NCBI GenBank assembly: GCA_018816735.1
Contig: JAHIVH010000061.1
Coordinates: forward strand, 248,001 to 312,000
Direction of reading: 5' to 3'
Length of the DNA stretch: 64,000 nt
DNA from: Pseudomonadota bacterium
GTDB lineage: Bacteria; Desulfobacterota; Desulfobacteria; Desulfobacterales; JAHIVH01
Shown here: piece by piece, positions 36,803 to 45,196 of the stretch
Position numbering within the stretch: position 1 is the first letter of the stretch
Layout of the letters: the number at the start of each line of letters is the position of its first letter
Position numbers and translations under genes: made by a program
The notes under the pieces: generated by a model
Databases searched by the model: none
What the model saw: only the letters and a program-made list of their open reading frames with translations
Told to the model about the DNA's origin: nothing

Positions 36803-37483
36803 ATGAAAAAGGATTTCATCGCACTCTGTCTGTGCCTGTTCCTGATATCACCGTTGGCATACGGTTTTGAGAAAATAGACATGAAGCTTGATAAAAAGAT
36901 TCTGGAAGCGGGCAAGACCCAATACACCGTATACGAGTACAAAACCGAAGGGAAAGGTGTAAGGAAACGCGGAATATCCGTTATTCTTGTCGACGCTCCG
37001 CCAGATGAAGTCTGGGCCTACATTTGCGACTATAACGGCATGAGAGAATACGTACCCTATATAGACAGATATGAAACCGTGCAATGGATAAGGCCAATCG
37101 CCGATGGAGAAGTCGGTGAATCCCTGGTGAATGTCATGACAGATCTCCCCGTGTTCAAATCGAAGTGGTGTATTCACGTAATATTTGATGGAACCAACAA
37201 ATACCAGAACTGGGTGATCATAAAAAAACCCGAGGCGGAAGAGTATATCAAAAAAGGGATCAACGTGATCCCGCCCTCATTTGGTATTAAGGATGTAAAT
37301 GGCTGCCAATACGTTGAACCCTACGAAGACGGGAAAAAGACATTGCTCTACTATGCCTCATCCGCAGAGTCCTTTGTTCCTGTGCCGCGCTTTCTCCAAA
37401 ATCTCATAATGAAAGCCGCTCTGAATGACTTTCTGGTCAGTATTAAAAAACGGGTTGAATCGAATGGGACTTATAAAAAATAG
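36803..37483 (+). CDS. Exported START/SRPBCC-domain protein
   Basis: 226 residues with a signal peptide (cleaved near AYG-FE) and a strong AGGAGG before the ATG. The mature protein reads as a START/polyketide-cyclase-like helix-grip fold: VILVDAPPDEVWAYICDYNGMREYVPYI is the typical first strand-helix block, and the C-terminal helix (FLQNLIMKAALNDFLVSIKKRV) closes the pocket. Such proteins bind lipids or other hydrophobic ligands; in the periplasm a lipid-carrier role is plausible. Single gene ending at a strong terminator. The same fold is suspected in the protein at 4.2-5.6 kb. Confidence 0.78.
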   Translation: MKKDFIALCLCLFLISPLAYGFEKIDMKLDKKILEAGKTQYTVYEYKTEGKGVRKRGISVILVDAPPDEVWAYICDYNGMREYVPYIDRYETVQWIRPIADGEVGESLVNVMTDLPVFKSKWCIHVIFDGTNKYQNWVIIKKPEAEEYIKKGINVIPPSFGIKDVNGCQYVEPYEDGKKTLLYYASSAESFVPVPRFLQNLIMKAALNDFLVSIKKRVESNGTYKK

Positions 37484-37534
37484 CTTTCTTATTCGGTTTA
37501 AACTGAAAAACAGATAAAAATTGACTGTAAAAGA

Positions 37535-37563
37535 GAACGCCGGATTTTTTTGGCGTTCCTTTT
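37535..37563 (+). terminator. Rho-independent terminator after the START-like gene
   Basis: GAACGCC (37535-37541) pairs with GGCGTTC (37552-37558), followed by CTTTT. Stem of 7, loop of 10 with a T run. Confidence 0.8.
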
Positions 37564-37639
37564 GTTCGGATGATCAATCGCCCCTGCTTCATACACATAT
37601 CCCCGATACAACCGCATGCGTTCTTCCGAATAAGCGTCG

Positions 37640-37840
37640 TTAAGGCTTGGGGATAGTGAGACGTCTTCCTCTCTCCGAAATTTTATCTCGGCGTGCCCCT
37701 GTATGCTCAAGAGGAAATAGACCTGCTTTCATCGCACAATCATCGCACATACGACTGCCCTCATAGGTGTATAAATCATTTTCAGGAATCACCTTGCCAC
37801 AGCAGCCACAGGATATCGTTATCCCACTTATTTCATTCAT
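37640..37840 (-). CDS. Small zinc-ribbon protein, possibly truncated
   Basis: 66 residues. CGCCGKVIPENDLYTYEG followed by MCDDCAMKAG gives two CxxC pairs 20 or so residues apart, a small zinc ribbon of a kind common in deltaproteobacteria, usually followed by a short conserved tail. The tail here (after RRDKISERGRR) stops early, and the other minus-strand frame downstream stays open to 37498, so a frameshift near 37700 may have shortened it. Weak ribosome site (GGAAAGAAAG). Function unknown. Confidence 0.45.
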   Translation of the reverse strand: MNEISGITISCGCCGKVIPENDLYTYEGSRMCDDCAMKAGLFPLEHTGARRDKISERGRRLTIPKP

Positions 37841-38316
37841 GCTATTTTATCTTTCTTTCCACTACTGCCCAAGAGGAACTTAGCAGCAGACAGGGCAATA
37901 TTAAAATTCAGTTTGGGTCGGCCACCCTGCCCTGAATGCCTGTTACCTTTTTGGTTATCCAATTTATCCAACAAAGTCGGCAATTCATTCCGCAAGGTGC
38001 AATCCTGTTTTCAGTAATCGATTTCGCCTTTTTTCGATTTGTTGTTGTCATGATCCTTGTTTTCAGTTTCGTTTCACCGGCTCTTCTGTAAAGCGCTCTT
38101 GAGTTTGCCCATCCTTACCAGCAGATGCTTACCGTAATCTTTTTATTTTGATTCAGTTAAGGGTCCTTTGCCGCTTGCCATAATGGGAACACCTGATCCG
38201 TATTCTGATAACTCTGCATTAAAAAAAGCAAAGGAAGCCATTTTCAGCATTAGCTGGTTATGACTATATTTCATCAAGCGTTTAAAACAGCCTCTACTTT
38301 GTAACGATTATTCTGC
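37841..38316. other. Intergenic region, degraded sequence
   Basis: 476 bp with stop codons in all frames and no recognised gene. It leads into an AraC-type remnant on the plus strand, so part of it may be the decayed upstream portion of that gene. Confidence 0.35.
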
Positions 38317-38538
38317 ATGATCAACTTTCCGGTGGAACAGAATCGAAAGCCTTTACGGCAACCGTTAATCCGGTTGTTGCATATAAATCTTGATCAAAAC
38401 AAACTGTCCATTTGCGAAAACGGTCATCTCCTGGGTTTTTACGAACATAGTGCCTTTGGCAGAGCATTTAAAAGCTGGATAGGCTGCACACCACGTCAAT
38501 ATCGTTGTCGTTCACACCTGTCAAACATCTGGAATTAG
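38317..38538 (+). pseudogene. AraC-family regulator remnant (C-terminal HTH)
   Basis: A 73-codon open frame. Its end, LLGFYEHSAFGRAFKSWIGCTPRQYR, is the second helix-turn-helix of AraC/XylS regulators (consensus LGFxxxSxFxRAFKxWxGxTPxxYR). Normal family members have 250-330 residues; the ligand-binding part and the first HTH are missing. The residue before LLGF (IAY in functional proteins) reads NGH here, showing drift. A dead fragment rather than a gene. Confidence 0.7.
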
Positions 38539-38549
38539 CAATAATTATT

Positions 38550-38566
38550 TGTATGTCCCCTATTTC
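38550..38566. repeat. 17-bp direct repeat, copy 1 (REP-like)
   Basis: TGTATGTCCCCTATTTC, identical to the copy at 39424-39440. The two copies bracket the cytochrome gene. The GTCCCCTATTTC core is, from memory, typical of short repeats mobilised by REP-associated tyrosine transposases in proteobacteria; no transposase is present in the window. Confidence 0.6.
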
Positions 38567-38647
38567 CTATTTTTTTAAATGATCCGGGTTGAAGGTTTTG
38601 AGATGACTTCCAAGAACATCGGGCCCGACTTACTTCTTTTCTTTTAA

Positions 38648-39352
38648 TTATTCAATCTGTGCCTCAGTCAACGGCGTGCAGAATCCGTATTGGGTATTAT
38701 CCGTAGTTGTTCCTGCTGACAGCCAGGCCCCGGAGGTGCTATTATAGTTCAAGAATTCCAGTTCCATCTTTCCGTCAACAACAGGAATCATTCCCTGTTT
38801 TGTTTCAAGCTTGCCTGCTGATTCATTCCATTTGGCTACGGTAATCTTATTAGCGGTTTTGAGTTCCTGAATAGCTTCGTTATCATGACAGTCACCGCAT
38901 GTCCGTCCCTTTTTCGTAACCGAATGCGAATGATAGGGAGCAAATACAACAAATCTCTTGTTTTGATATATTACGGACTGAAAATTTCCAACGCGAACCT
39001 TGCCTTTTTCATCATTGACCAGAAACACCCAATTCTTAACCGGCTCGACCATTACATCTTGTCCTGTCTCTATAGAACTTTCTAAATGGCAATTGTAACA
39101 GGTTACAACAGTTTTTAAATGACAGGCAGAACAATCCAGCGTATTTTTGTGGGTCATGTGATTTGTCTGACTAAGAACATTTTCATCATGACAACTGAGG
39201 CAGTTTGTGTCTCTTGCGCCGGGGGCAGATAAGGATATGCAGGGATTTGTTATCCCTTTTTCATCTCCATGCATCTCCCGTAAAGTATGGCATTCAACGC
39301 AATCATTTGTAGATAGATGCCATCTGTGGACGTCCGTAACCCCCAGTACCAT
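38648..39352 (-). CDS. Pentahaem c-type cytochrome, probably N-terminally truncated
   Basis: 234 residues with five CxxCH haem sites in order: CVECH, CLSCH, CSACH, CYNCH and CGDCH. Distal His ligands are available (HRWH, HMTH). Such proteins carry electrons in the periplasm between quinone-linked enzymes and terminal reductases. There is no signal peptide: the first heme site follows only 18 residues, and the open frame extends 11 more codons upstream (AIHLRWRTRIG) to a stop without gaining one. A c-type cytochrome cannot mature without export, so this is probably the 3' part of a longer gene cut by the rearrangement that left the flanking 17-bp repeats. Confidence 0.7.
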   Translation of the reverse strand: MVLGVTDVHRWHLSTNDCVECHTLREMHGDEKGITNPCISLSAPGARDTNCLSCHDENVLSQTNHMTHKNTLDCSACHLKTVVTCYNCHLESSIETGQDVMVEPVKNWVFLVNDEKGKVRVGNFQSVIYQNKRFVVFAPYHSHSVTKKGRTCGDCHDNEAIQELKTANKITVAKWNESAGKLETKQGMIPVVDGKMELEFLNYNSTSGAWLSAGTTTDNTQYGFCTPLTEAQIE

Positions 39353-39423
39353 ACCTATCCGGGTCCTCCACCTGAGGTGAATGGCTTAGATCGAAACTAA
39401 TTCACGGACACTGTTGTCTTATC

Positions 39424-39440
39424 TGTATGTCCCCTATTTC
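39424..39440. repeat. 17-bp direct repeat, copy 2 (REP-like)
   Basis: Exact copy of 38550-38566, 874 bp away, on the other side of the cytochrome gene. The flanks differ beyond the 17 bp. Confidence 0.6.
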
Positions 39441-39495
39441 TTCTATATTTTTCTTGAATTAAACCCTCCGACTTTCAGTCGGTGGTTGTTTAGTT

Positions 39496-39708
39496 TTAAG
39501 AAGCACCGCTTCTTTTTTGGCCGCAATATCCCAAAAAAATCCCTTCTGAATCAACCTGAAAAACATCTCCGCTCCTATCCTTCACTTTATAGGTCGTTAT
39601 TACCTTTTCGTCTTTAATGGTTTCATAAAAAACTTCCAGGACTTTTAAAAATCCATTGTGTTTGGAAACTATTACTTGCTCCAAAAAACAAGAACCTCTA
39701 TATTTCAT
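39496..39708 (-). CDS. Small hypothetical protein downstream of the PPTase
   Basis: 70 residues from the ATG at 39708, which has AGGAGG well placed upstream; an in-frame upstream start at 39735 would overlap the PPTase gene and lacks such a site. The protein is mostly beta (MKYRGSCFLEQVIVSKHNGFLKVLEVFYE... then YKVKDRSGDVFQVDSEGIFLGYCG), perhaps a small SH3-like barrel. No family recognised. It starts 23 bp after the PPTase stop, so the two are co-transcribed. Confidence 0.55.
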   Translation of the reverse strand: MKYRGSCFLEQVIVSKHNGFLKVLEVFYETIKDEKVITTYKVKDRSGDVFQVDSEGIFLGYCGQKRSGAS

Positions 39709-39731
39709 CGCTCTTCCTCCTGTTTTAAAAT

Positions 39732-40451
39732 TCACATCCCTTTTTTCTCTTCGATTGAATTCAGAAAATCCGTCATGGAGATCACGGATAATTCTTCACC
39801 TTTAAATTCACTCCCGAGGCATACGGATAATTTATATCTGATATCAATCGTGAATTGCTTGAAGTTAAACAGATAATTTTCTATCTGGTGCTTTAGGAAA
39901 ATGAATCCATCATAATAGATAATAATGGAGAAGTCACGCAGGGACATATGAAGCCCTTTTCCTACCGCTTTGATGAAACTTTCCTTAAGCGTCCATAGAT
40001 CATAGAAGGTGTCCAGCCTCTGTTTCCCTTTCTGGCAAGTCAGGTATTCATGTTCATCTTGGGAGAAGAATCGCTTTGAAATGTTGTAATCAGTCGGTTT
40101 TATTTTTTCCACGTCAATCCCCACCACACTATCGCTGATTGCGCATACAACCCAGTCGCCGGAATGAGACAGGTTAAAGTAAAAATTGTCTTTTCCCAGA
40201 AGGTAAGGTTTCCCAAATTCGTTCTGTCCAAAATGAATATCTGAATTTTTCATTGAGAGCTTATCGTGAATAATTGATCGCAATAGAAGATCGGAAATCA
40301 GGGTCTGTTGTGCGGCAGACCTTTGAATATATCTGTTGATTCGGGCTTTTTTTTGGGTTGAAATATAAGGTAAAAGGGAATTAAATTTCTCGTCATTTAA
40401 AATTTCGTTTTGTTGCAAAGCATAGATTTCAAGCATAACATCACTAATCAA
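39732..40451 (-). CDS. 4'-phosphopantetheinyl transferase (Sfp type)
   Basis: 239 residues. Diagnostic motifs: FNLSHSGDWVVCAIS, VGIDVEKIK (Mg-binding Asp) and LWTLKESFIKAVGKGL (Glu/Lys pair). Sfp-type enzymes transfer the phosphopantetheine arm from CoA to a carrier-protein serine in fatty-acid, polyketide or nonribosomal-peptide systems. No carrier protein or synthase gene is in the window. The start is TTG at 40451 or ATG at 40436; no strong ribosome site separates them. It lies in an accessory stretch next to the integrase remnant, so horizontal origin is possible. Confidence 0.87.
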   Translation of the reverse strand: MISDVMLEIYALQQNEILNDEKFNSLLPYISTQKKARINRYIQRSAAQQTLISDLLLRSIIHDKLSMKNSDIHFGQNEFGKPYLLGKDNFYFNLSHSGDWVVCAISDSVVGIDVEKIKPTDYNISKRFFSQDEHEYLTCQKGKQRLDTFYDLWTLKESFIKAVGKGLHMSLRDFSIIIYYDGFIFLKHQIENYLFNFKQFTIDIRYKLSVCLGSEFKGEELSVISMTDFLNSIEEKKGM

Positions 40452-40869
40452 TCATTCAATATTATTTATTGACGATTAGATACTTCCCGCTCACTCTTTA
40501 ACATCAGCATGCAGGGATAACGTTAATTTTATATATAAACGATGTTTACTAGATATCATATTAATTTTATTTGTAAAGAAAAAAATAAAAAAATTTCCTT
40601 CAAAGATATAAGTGACAGACGAACTGTATACATTAATCTGTTTTTAAATTTAATCCCCATGCAAATAAACTTCGGCGCAGTAGTATAATTCTTCGGCCCC
40701 CAAGATGCTGCCCCAGGTCAATCCGCCACATGGAACCTCTGAGATTTGAACCGATAAGTTTTGGGTTGAGGAATTCTGCGGGCTTATCAATATTCAAGAA
40801 GTAAGAATCGGAAGTTTACCGGTACTTTTGGAATTGTTTCTATTAAATATTTTCATGAATCACTCCTAA
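40452..40869. other. Intergenic region with possible coding remnant
   Basis: 418 bp. The part next to the PPTase is very AT-rich. On the minus strand 40650-40800 holds an open run of about 48 codons ending LGAEELYYCAEVYLHGD, GC-richer than its surroundings, with no start or ribosome site; it may be the tail of a lost gene. No RNA gene was found. Confidence 0.35.
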
Positions 40870-41061
40870 AATTATTATTGGCTCTCTCGTGCTGCTCATG
40901 AATCGGTTATTATGGAAATTACGGGACACTCGACCAGGGAAATGTTTGACCGCTATAATACCGTTGATTTAGATGATTTAAAAAATGCCACAAGCCAATT
41001 GGAATGCTTTCTGCAAAATGTTACCAAAACGTTACAAACTCCAAAAAAAAAGGATAATTAA
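40870..41061 (+). pseudogene. Tyrosine recombinase (integrase) C-terminal remnant
   Basis: About 63 codons open from a stop at 40867. The sequence VIMEITGHSTREMFDRYNTV contains the conserved GHS and the catalytic Tyr of phage/ICE integrases (consensus LGHsxxxxTxxYxh). The upstream catalytic Arg and the N-terminal domains are gone. It ends 35 bp from the 3' end of tRNA-Leu, the classic place for an integrase at an attachment site, so it marks an old integrated element that has been mostly lost. Confidence 0.78.
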
Positions 41062-41087
41062 AATTGACAAAATTTCAATTATCCTTT
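41049..41087 (-). terminator. Terminator of tRNA-Leu
   Basis: On the minus strand, AAAGGATAATT pairs with AATTATCCTTT (11-bp stem, loop 17) followed by a run of T (complement of the A run at 41043-41051). It lies directly after the tRNA 3' end and also overlaps the stop of the integrase remnant. Confidence 0.75.
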
Positions 41088-41095
41088 GTCATTTC

Positions 41096-41184
41096 TGGTA
41101 CCTGGGACGAGAATTGAACTCGTACAGACATTAAAGTCCGAGGGATTTTAAGTCCCTTGCGTCTACCAGTTCCGCCACCCAGGC
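41096..41184 (-). tRNA. tRNA-Leu (anticodon UAA)
   Basis: Reading the minus strand from 41184: acceptor GCCTGGG, a D-arm with GGTAGACGC, an anticodon stem AGGGA/TCCCT around CTTAAAA (anticodon TAA), a long variable arm typical of class II tRNAs, T-arm GAGTTCAATTCTC, acceptor CCCAGGT, discriminator A and an encoded CCA (41096-41098). All parts of a functional tRNA-Leu are present. Its 3' end is the likely attachment site of the lost element next to it. Confidence 0.93.
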
Positions 41185-41353
41185 AAGGTTTTTGACAAGT
41201 AGGGTATTTGGTTTAATCCCCATTTGACCTGATTGCTGTATACAATTATGTAAATTATTGCAAGATAAATATGGACTTTTTTCCCGTTTGAAACCGCCAG
41301 CCTGCATAATTTTGATCTGGGCAACAAAGGTAGACGTCACCCCATCCTTTCCT

Positions 41354-41890
41354 TTATTTGCAATAGTTTTTGGTTGAATAGTAGGATATGACCTCACAAT
41401 CAAAGGTAGTGTTGTGGCATTCACGCCAGATGCCGAAACCGTAATGCCATACCTCCGCTTCATCGAGATCGTCTGCCGGAGAATTGATTATCTCAACCAA
41501 AGCAATCTGATCCGTCAACATCAGCGCACGCGTATGTTCCGTCAGGAGTTCTCCTTTGAAAAAAGCTCTGATGAAATCGGCATACTCCCTGCCCTGCCAA
41601 TGCATGCCACCTGCCAATCTTGGATTGTCGATTGAAGGAAGATTATAAGCGCCGTTCGGAAAAAGACCGGTTTCCTGCTGAAAAGTTTCGAACAGATCCT
41701 GCCACGAATCCACCCCTGCCGCCTTTACGGCCATGAGACCAGCGACCTGCAGGTGGGCCGAACCATAATCAAACTGAGTACCGGGAATTATCCCGTTTCC
41801 AGCATTAATTGAAATAATCATCAGGGCGGTGAGCAGCAACAATTTTTTTTTGAGTATAGATTTTGAGTATGTCCTAATCCATTTCATCAT
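41354..41890 (-). pseudogene. Serine hydrolase (beta-lactamase family), internally deleted
   Basis: 178 codons. A signal-like segment (residues 13-30) joins directly to PGTQFDYGSAHLQVAGLMA, which is the region of the Tyr motif in class C beta-lactamase/esterase relatives, followed by GGMHWQGREYADFIRAFF and WHYGFGIW. The usual 100 or so residues between the signal and this block, which carry the catalytic Ser-x-x-Lys, are missing, and the C-terminal His/Lys-Thr-Gly part is cut short. It cannot be an active hydrolase unless the start is wrong. Likely a deletion derivative. Confidence 0.65.
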
Positions 41891-42143
41891 GCTTTCTGCT
41901 TTTCTATATTTTTCAAATTAAACTATTACGTCATCAATGCGTTAGGGCCGATACAAATTTGTTATTCGATTCATCGTTATGGATATTTTATTTATATCAA
42001 AGAATCAACGAGATTAAAAATGGATTGAAATATGGATGACCTTATAAATTTTAACTTTAATAGAATGAGGAGCATGAGGCCGAGTAAATGGTCCTTGAAC
42101 CTCCAAAAAGGTCATTGACATGACCCCAATAATGACCTATTAA

Positions 42144-42404
42144 ATGATCATGTTAAATTTAAATATTAATGAAATAAAAGCCCATTTTTCAAGCTATCTC
42201 GATAAAGTGCGCAAGGGTGAGACAGTGGTCATCTGTAAACGCAATGTGCCCATTGCGGAGATAAAACCAATCCACCAGATCACAAACAAAAAACGTCTGA
42301 TTGGCTTGGCCGGCAAGGAATACCCTGATTTTAAGCTCAGCGATGCTTTTTTTGAACCCCTTCCGGGCGACATCATGGCTGCGTTTAATGGAGAAGACAT
42401 TTGA
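42144..42404 (+). CDS. Phd/YefM-type antitoxin
   Basis: 86 residues. NINEIKAHFSSYLDKVRKGETVVICKRNVPIAEIKP is the Phd/YefM DNA-binding and dimerisation fold; the acidic/hydrophobic C-terminus (DIMAAFNGEDI) would wrap the toxin. It overlaps the VapC-type toxin gene by 4 nt. Antitoxins of this kind repress their own promoter, which must lie in the 250 bp upstream. The start may be the ATG at 42144 or 42150. Confidence 0.88.
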   Translation: MIMLNLNINEIKAHFSSYLDKVRKGETVVICKRNVPIAEIKPIHQITNKKRLIGLAGKEYPDFKLSDAFFEPLPGDIMAAFNGEDI

Positions 42405-42787
42405 AACTGCTTCTAGACACCTGCACGTTTCTCTGGGTGACCATCGGTAGTGATAAACTTTCGAAAAATGTCATTGACGCTTTTTTGGATCCGAAAAACG
42501 ACGTCTATTTTAGCGCTGTTTCTGCATGGGAAATCAATGTTAAATACCGTATTGGTAAATTAGAACTGCCTCTCCCGCCGGATCGATTTATACCCAAAGA
42601 GCGTGACAGACATTTTATTACTCCGCTGGATCTGACCGAACGTGACACGCTTCATTTATACAAATTGCCACTCAACCACAAAGATCCATTTGATCGCATG
42701 CTTATCAGTCAGGCAATTGAACGTTCATTGACCATATTAACCCCTGACCCACTGGTTACCCAATACCCGGTGCGTACGCTCTGGTGA
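42401..42787 (+). CDS. VapC-type PIN-domain toxin
   Basis: 128 residues beginning MKLLLDTCTFLWV, with the first PIN-domain Asp (residue 6), Glu in SAWEINVK, and Asp in KDPFDRMLISQAI followed by TPDPLV. These acidic residues bind Mg and form an RNase active site; VapC toxins cut initiator or other tRNAs or rRNA. TTG start in a TTGA overlap with the antitoxin stop, so translation is coupled. Full length for the family. Confidence 0.9.
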   Translation: MKLLLDTCTFLWVTIGSDKLSKNVIDAFLDPKNDVYFSAVSAWEINVKYRIGKLELPLPPDRFIPKERDRHFITPLDLTERDTLHLYKLPLNHKDPFDRMLISQAIERSLTILTPDPLVTQYPVRTLW

Positions 42788-42818
42788 CCCAACCCGTTAA
42801 AAAATAAAGCTGGAAAAA

Positions 42819-43772
42819 ATGACGAATCCCAATAAATTTTCATCGCCTCACTCCCATACGTTCTTATCCGATCATCACAATATCCATGAACGACGGACCT
42901 GGTTCGTGATTTTTCTGACATTGACCACCATGATCTTTGAAATCATATCAGGCATGATTTTCGGTTCCATGGCCCTTCTGGCAGATGGCTGGCATATGGC
43001 CAGTCATGTATCGGCAATGGGAATTGCCGCCCTTGCCTATTATCTCTCAAGACACCATGCGGATAATAATACTTTCACCTTTGGCACCGGAAAAATCGGA
43101 GACTTGGGTGGATTCAGCAGTGCGATGGTTCTGGCCCTTATCGCTTTTCTGATGGCCTGGCAGTCTGCCAACAGATTTTTCAGCCCGGTCAGCATCTCAT
43201 TTGATGAAGCGATTATCGTGGCGATTGTGGGACTGATTGTAAATATCGCCAGCGCCTTCATCTTAAAAGAAAGCCATGATCATCATCACAATACAGACGA
43301 TCCCCGCGAACACAATCATCATCAGGACCATAACCTCCGGGCAGCCTATCTTCATGTGCTTGCAGATGCGCTGACATCCATCCTTGCCATAGTCGCTCTG
43401 GCCATCGGACGATTCTGGGGCCTTGTTTTCCTCGATCCCTTGATGGGGATTATCGGCGCCATTGTCATCTGCTTCTGGGCATGGGGGCTGATGAAAGAAA
43501 CCGCAACCGTTCTGCTGGATGCGAATCACCATCCGGATTTAACGGATCATATCCATAAAATCATAAAGGAACAGGACCCCAAAAGTGTCATAGACGATTA
43601 TCACATCTGGCGCATAGGCCCCGGACATTTCAGCGCCATTATTGCGGTTAAATCCCCTAACGGTTCCACAGCAGAAGACTTCAAGTCACGATTATGCCGC
43701 ATTCAGGAATTGTCCCATGTGACAGTGGAAGTAAAGAATTTGATTGGCAGTCATCATTTTGCTCAATTGTGA
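42819..43772 (+). CDS. dmeF: Cation diffusion facilitator, DmeF type
   Basis: 317 residues, six transmembrane helices. SMALLADGWHMASHVSAMGIAALAYYLSR carries the first metal site of CDF transporters, and the second TM site is LHVLADALTSILA. A His-rich loop (DHHHNTDDPREHNHHQDHN) between helices 4 and 5 and the N-terminal HSHTFLSDHHNIHERRTW match DmeF, which exports Co and Ni (Zn possible) using the proton gradient. It lies 31 bp downstream of the toxin gene. No regulator such as RcnR is adjacent. Confidence 0.85.
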   Translation: MTNPNKFSSPHSHTFLSDHHNIHERRTWFVIFLTLTTMIFEIISGMIFGSMALLADGWHMASHVSAMGIAALAYYLSRHHADNNTFTFGTGKIGDLGGFSSAMVLALIAFLMAWQSANRFFSPVSISFDEAIIVAIVGLIVNIASAFILKESHDHHHNTDDPREHNHHQDHNLRAAYLHVLADALTSILAIVALAIGRFWGLVFLDPLMGIIGAIVICFWAWGLMKETATVLLDANHHPDLTDHIHKIIKEQDPKSVIDDYHIWRIGPGHFSAIIAVKSPNGSTAEDFKSRLCRIQELSHVTVEVKNLIGSHHFAQL

Positions 43773-43907
43773 CATCCTCCCAAAACCGTCAGTGGATTTT
43801 AAACGATTCATGAAATGAGATATCCACTTTTGCCACGAACTGCCTGCAAACCGCTTAATTCATCTAAATGTTTTTACGAAAAATTAATAATTTTATGAAT
43901 AAAAATA

Positions 43908-43938
43908 TTGACATTCAAATAAATTCTGAAATAAGAAT
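43908..43938 (+). promoter_or_regulatory. Candidate promoter of the ComEA-like gene
   Basis: TTGACA (43908-43913) with a weak -10 (TAAGAAT, about 43932-43938) in an AT-rich stretch. The spacing of 18 is acceptable. Moderate support only. Confidence 0.4.
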
Positions 43939-44012
43939 GTTGTTATCCGATCATTCAGTTTCAGGCATTTATTAACAGATATAAAGTTCTGTGATTTCAA
44001 AGGAGGGTTAAA

Positions 44013-44312
44013 ATGAAAATGTTCAAAAAAATTTCCATGATAATGGTGGCAATGGCATGTGTCTTTGCCGTTTCAAACACAATATGGGCGGAATCGCCTA
44101 AACAAGTGAATATCAATACGGCGACACTTGAAGAACTGTTGACGTTAAAGGGGATCGGGGAAAAATACGCTGAAAGAATCATCAGCTACCGGGAAGAGAA
44201 CGGCAATTTTAAAAATCCTGAAGACATATTGAATGTAAAAGGTATCGGGGAAAAACTATTCGAAAAAAACAAAGGTGTCATCGTAACTGAAAATCCAAAA
44301 GAAGGCCAATAA
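44013..44312 (+). CDS. ComEA-like helix-hairpin-helix protein
   Basis: 99 residues: signal peptide (cleaved near WAE-SP), then [33 protein letters not shown] and [16 protein letters not shown], the paired HhH motif of ComEA that binds double-stranded DNA without sequence preference in the periplasm. AGGAGG precedes the ATG. In competent Gram-negatives ComEA pulls in DNA; in many non-competent deltaproteobacteria such small proteins exist without a known role. Single gene. Confidence 0.9.
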   Translation: MKMFKKISMIMVAMACVFAVSNTIWAESPKQVNINTATLEELLTLKGIGEKYAERIISYREENGNFKNPEDILNVKGIGEKLFEKNKGVIVTENPKEGQ

Positions 44313-44386
44313 GATTCTTTCGGTTCTTGACGATATGTGTTGATAAATGCCTATTCTTCTACTAAAAACTTCTATGTAACACCATC

Positions 44387-45196
44387 TTAGATTTCTTTTC
44401 GGTTAAAACTGCCAAGCAGTAATACCATGATGAAAAGAATAAAAAAGGAAAGATTCAAAAGAGGCGGAAAAGGCCCCATATTATGAAATTCGCTTTTGCT
44501 GATGATTGAATCTGCATAGGTCTGAACCATAAAAACCTTGGGATACAACACCCGCCACAGCGCTGGTGCCGGATTGATGGGGGAAAGGCCAGTGGATCTC
44601 AAGACGTCACTATTGACAAACTGATACCCCCCGTCTGAAATAAACCCAACAAACAGAATTCCCATTGTAAAAAGTGCGCTGATAAAATCCGGCATAAAAA
44701 GAGACAACAGGCAAACGCAGGCAATTACAAAAAGAAGGTTGACCGAGCATACAAGAGATGCGGTCAGGTATCCTGAAATGATGGTCCCTGTTTTTGCCCA
44801 TGTTATCAGAAAAATCGTCAAATGGAGTATGAACATGAAAACAAGACAGAGAACCCAGGTGCCGGTGACCCGGCCTAAAACGTATTGCCACCTGAAAACA
44901 GACCGGGAAAGAAATAAAACAATGCTTCCATCCTCATGATCCCTGCTGAATATTTTCATTGAAAGCATGGAAACCATCAGGACCATTCCGATGGTAATCA
45001 GATGAAAAACAATTTTTGAGACATGCCAGGCAACCGTTGCGTTATCTACTGTTTCTCCATTAACCGAATATCCTCCGTCATAACATCCACGGATCATCAT
45101 TATGAACAGGACTGAAAAACCCAGGAGGATATAAAAGCTTTTGTGCCGCATCTGGTCACTTATGGTATAGACTGTTATTTTAATGACGTTATTCAT
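44387..45196 (-). CDS. ABC-2 type transporter permease
   Basis: 269 residues with about six transmembrane helices. The N-terminal KITVYTISDQMRHKSFY and the following hydrophobic segments, with SRDHEDGSIVLFLSRSVFRWQYVLGR in the first cytoplasmic loop, are typical of gliding/NosY-like ABC-2 permeases. It is preceded by the ATPase gene with an 8-nt overlap. Substrate unknown. Confidence 0.83.
   Translation of the reverse strand: MNNVIKITVYTISDQMRHKSFYILLGFSVLFIMMIRGCYDGGYSVNGETVDNATVAWHVSKIVFHLITIGMVLMVSMLSMKIFSRDHEDGSIVLFLSRSVFRWQYVLGRVTGTWVLCLVFMFILHLTIFLITWAKTGTIISGYLTASLVCSVNLLFVIACVCLLSLFMPDFISALFTMGILFVGFISDGGYQFVNSDVLRSTGLSPINPAPALWRVLYPKVFMVQTYADSIISKSEFHNMGPFPPLLNLSFFILFIMVLLLGSFNRKEI

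Noticed and set aside
40740..40770. T-arm-like GGTTCAAATC on the minus strand
   Set aside because: The flanks do not pair as a T-stem and no anticodon arm or acceptor lies at the right distance.
41131..41463. 110-codon minus-strand frame across tRNA-Leu
   Set aside because: Includes the tRNA gene itself, so it is spurious.
42144..42787. Possibility that the toxin-antitoxin pair is part of a defence island with the ASK1-like operon
   Set aside because: They are 25 kb apart, and the pair sits in the integrase scar; no link is visible.
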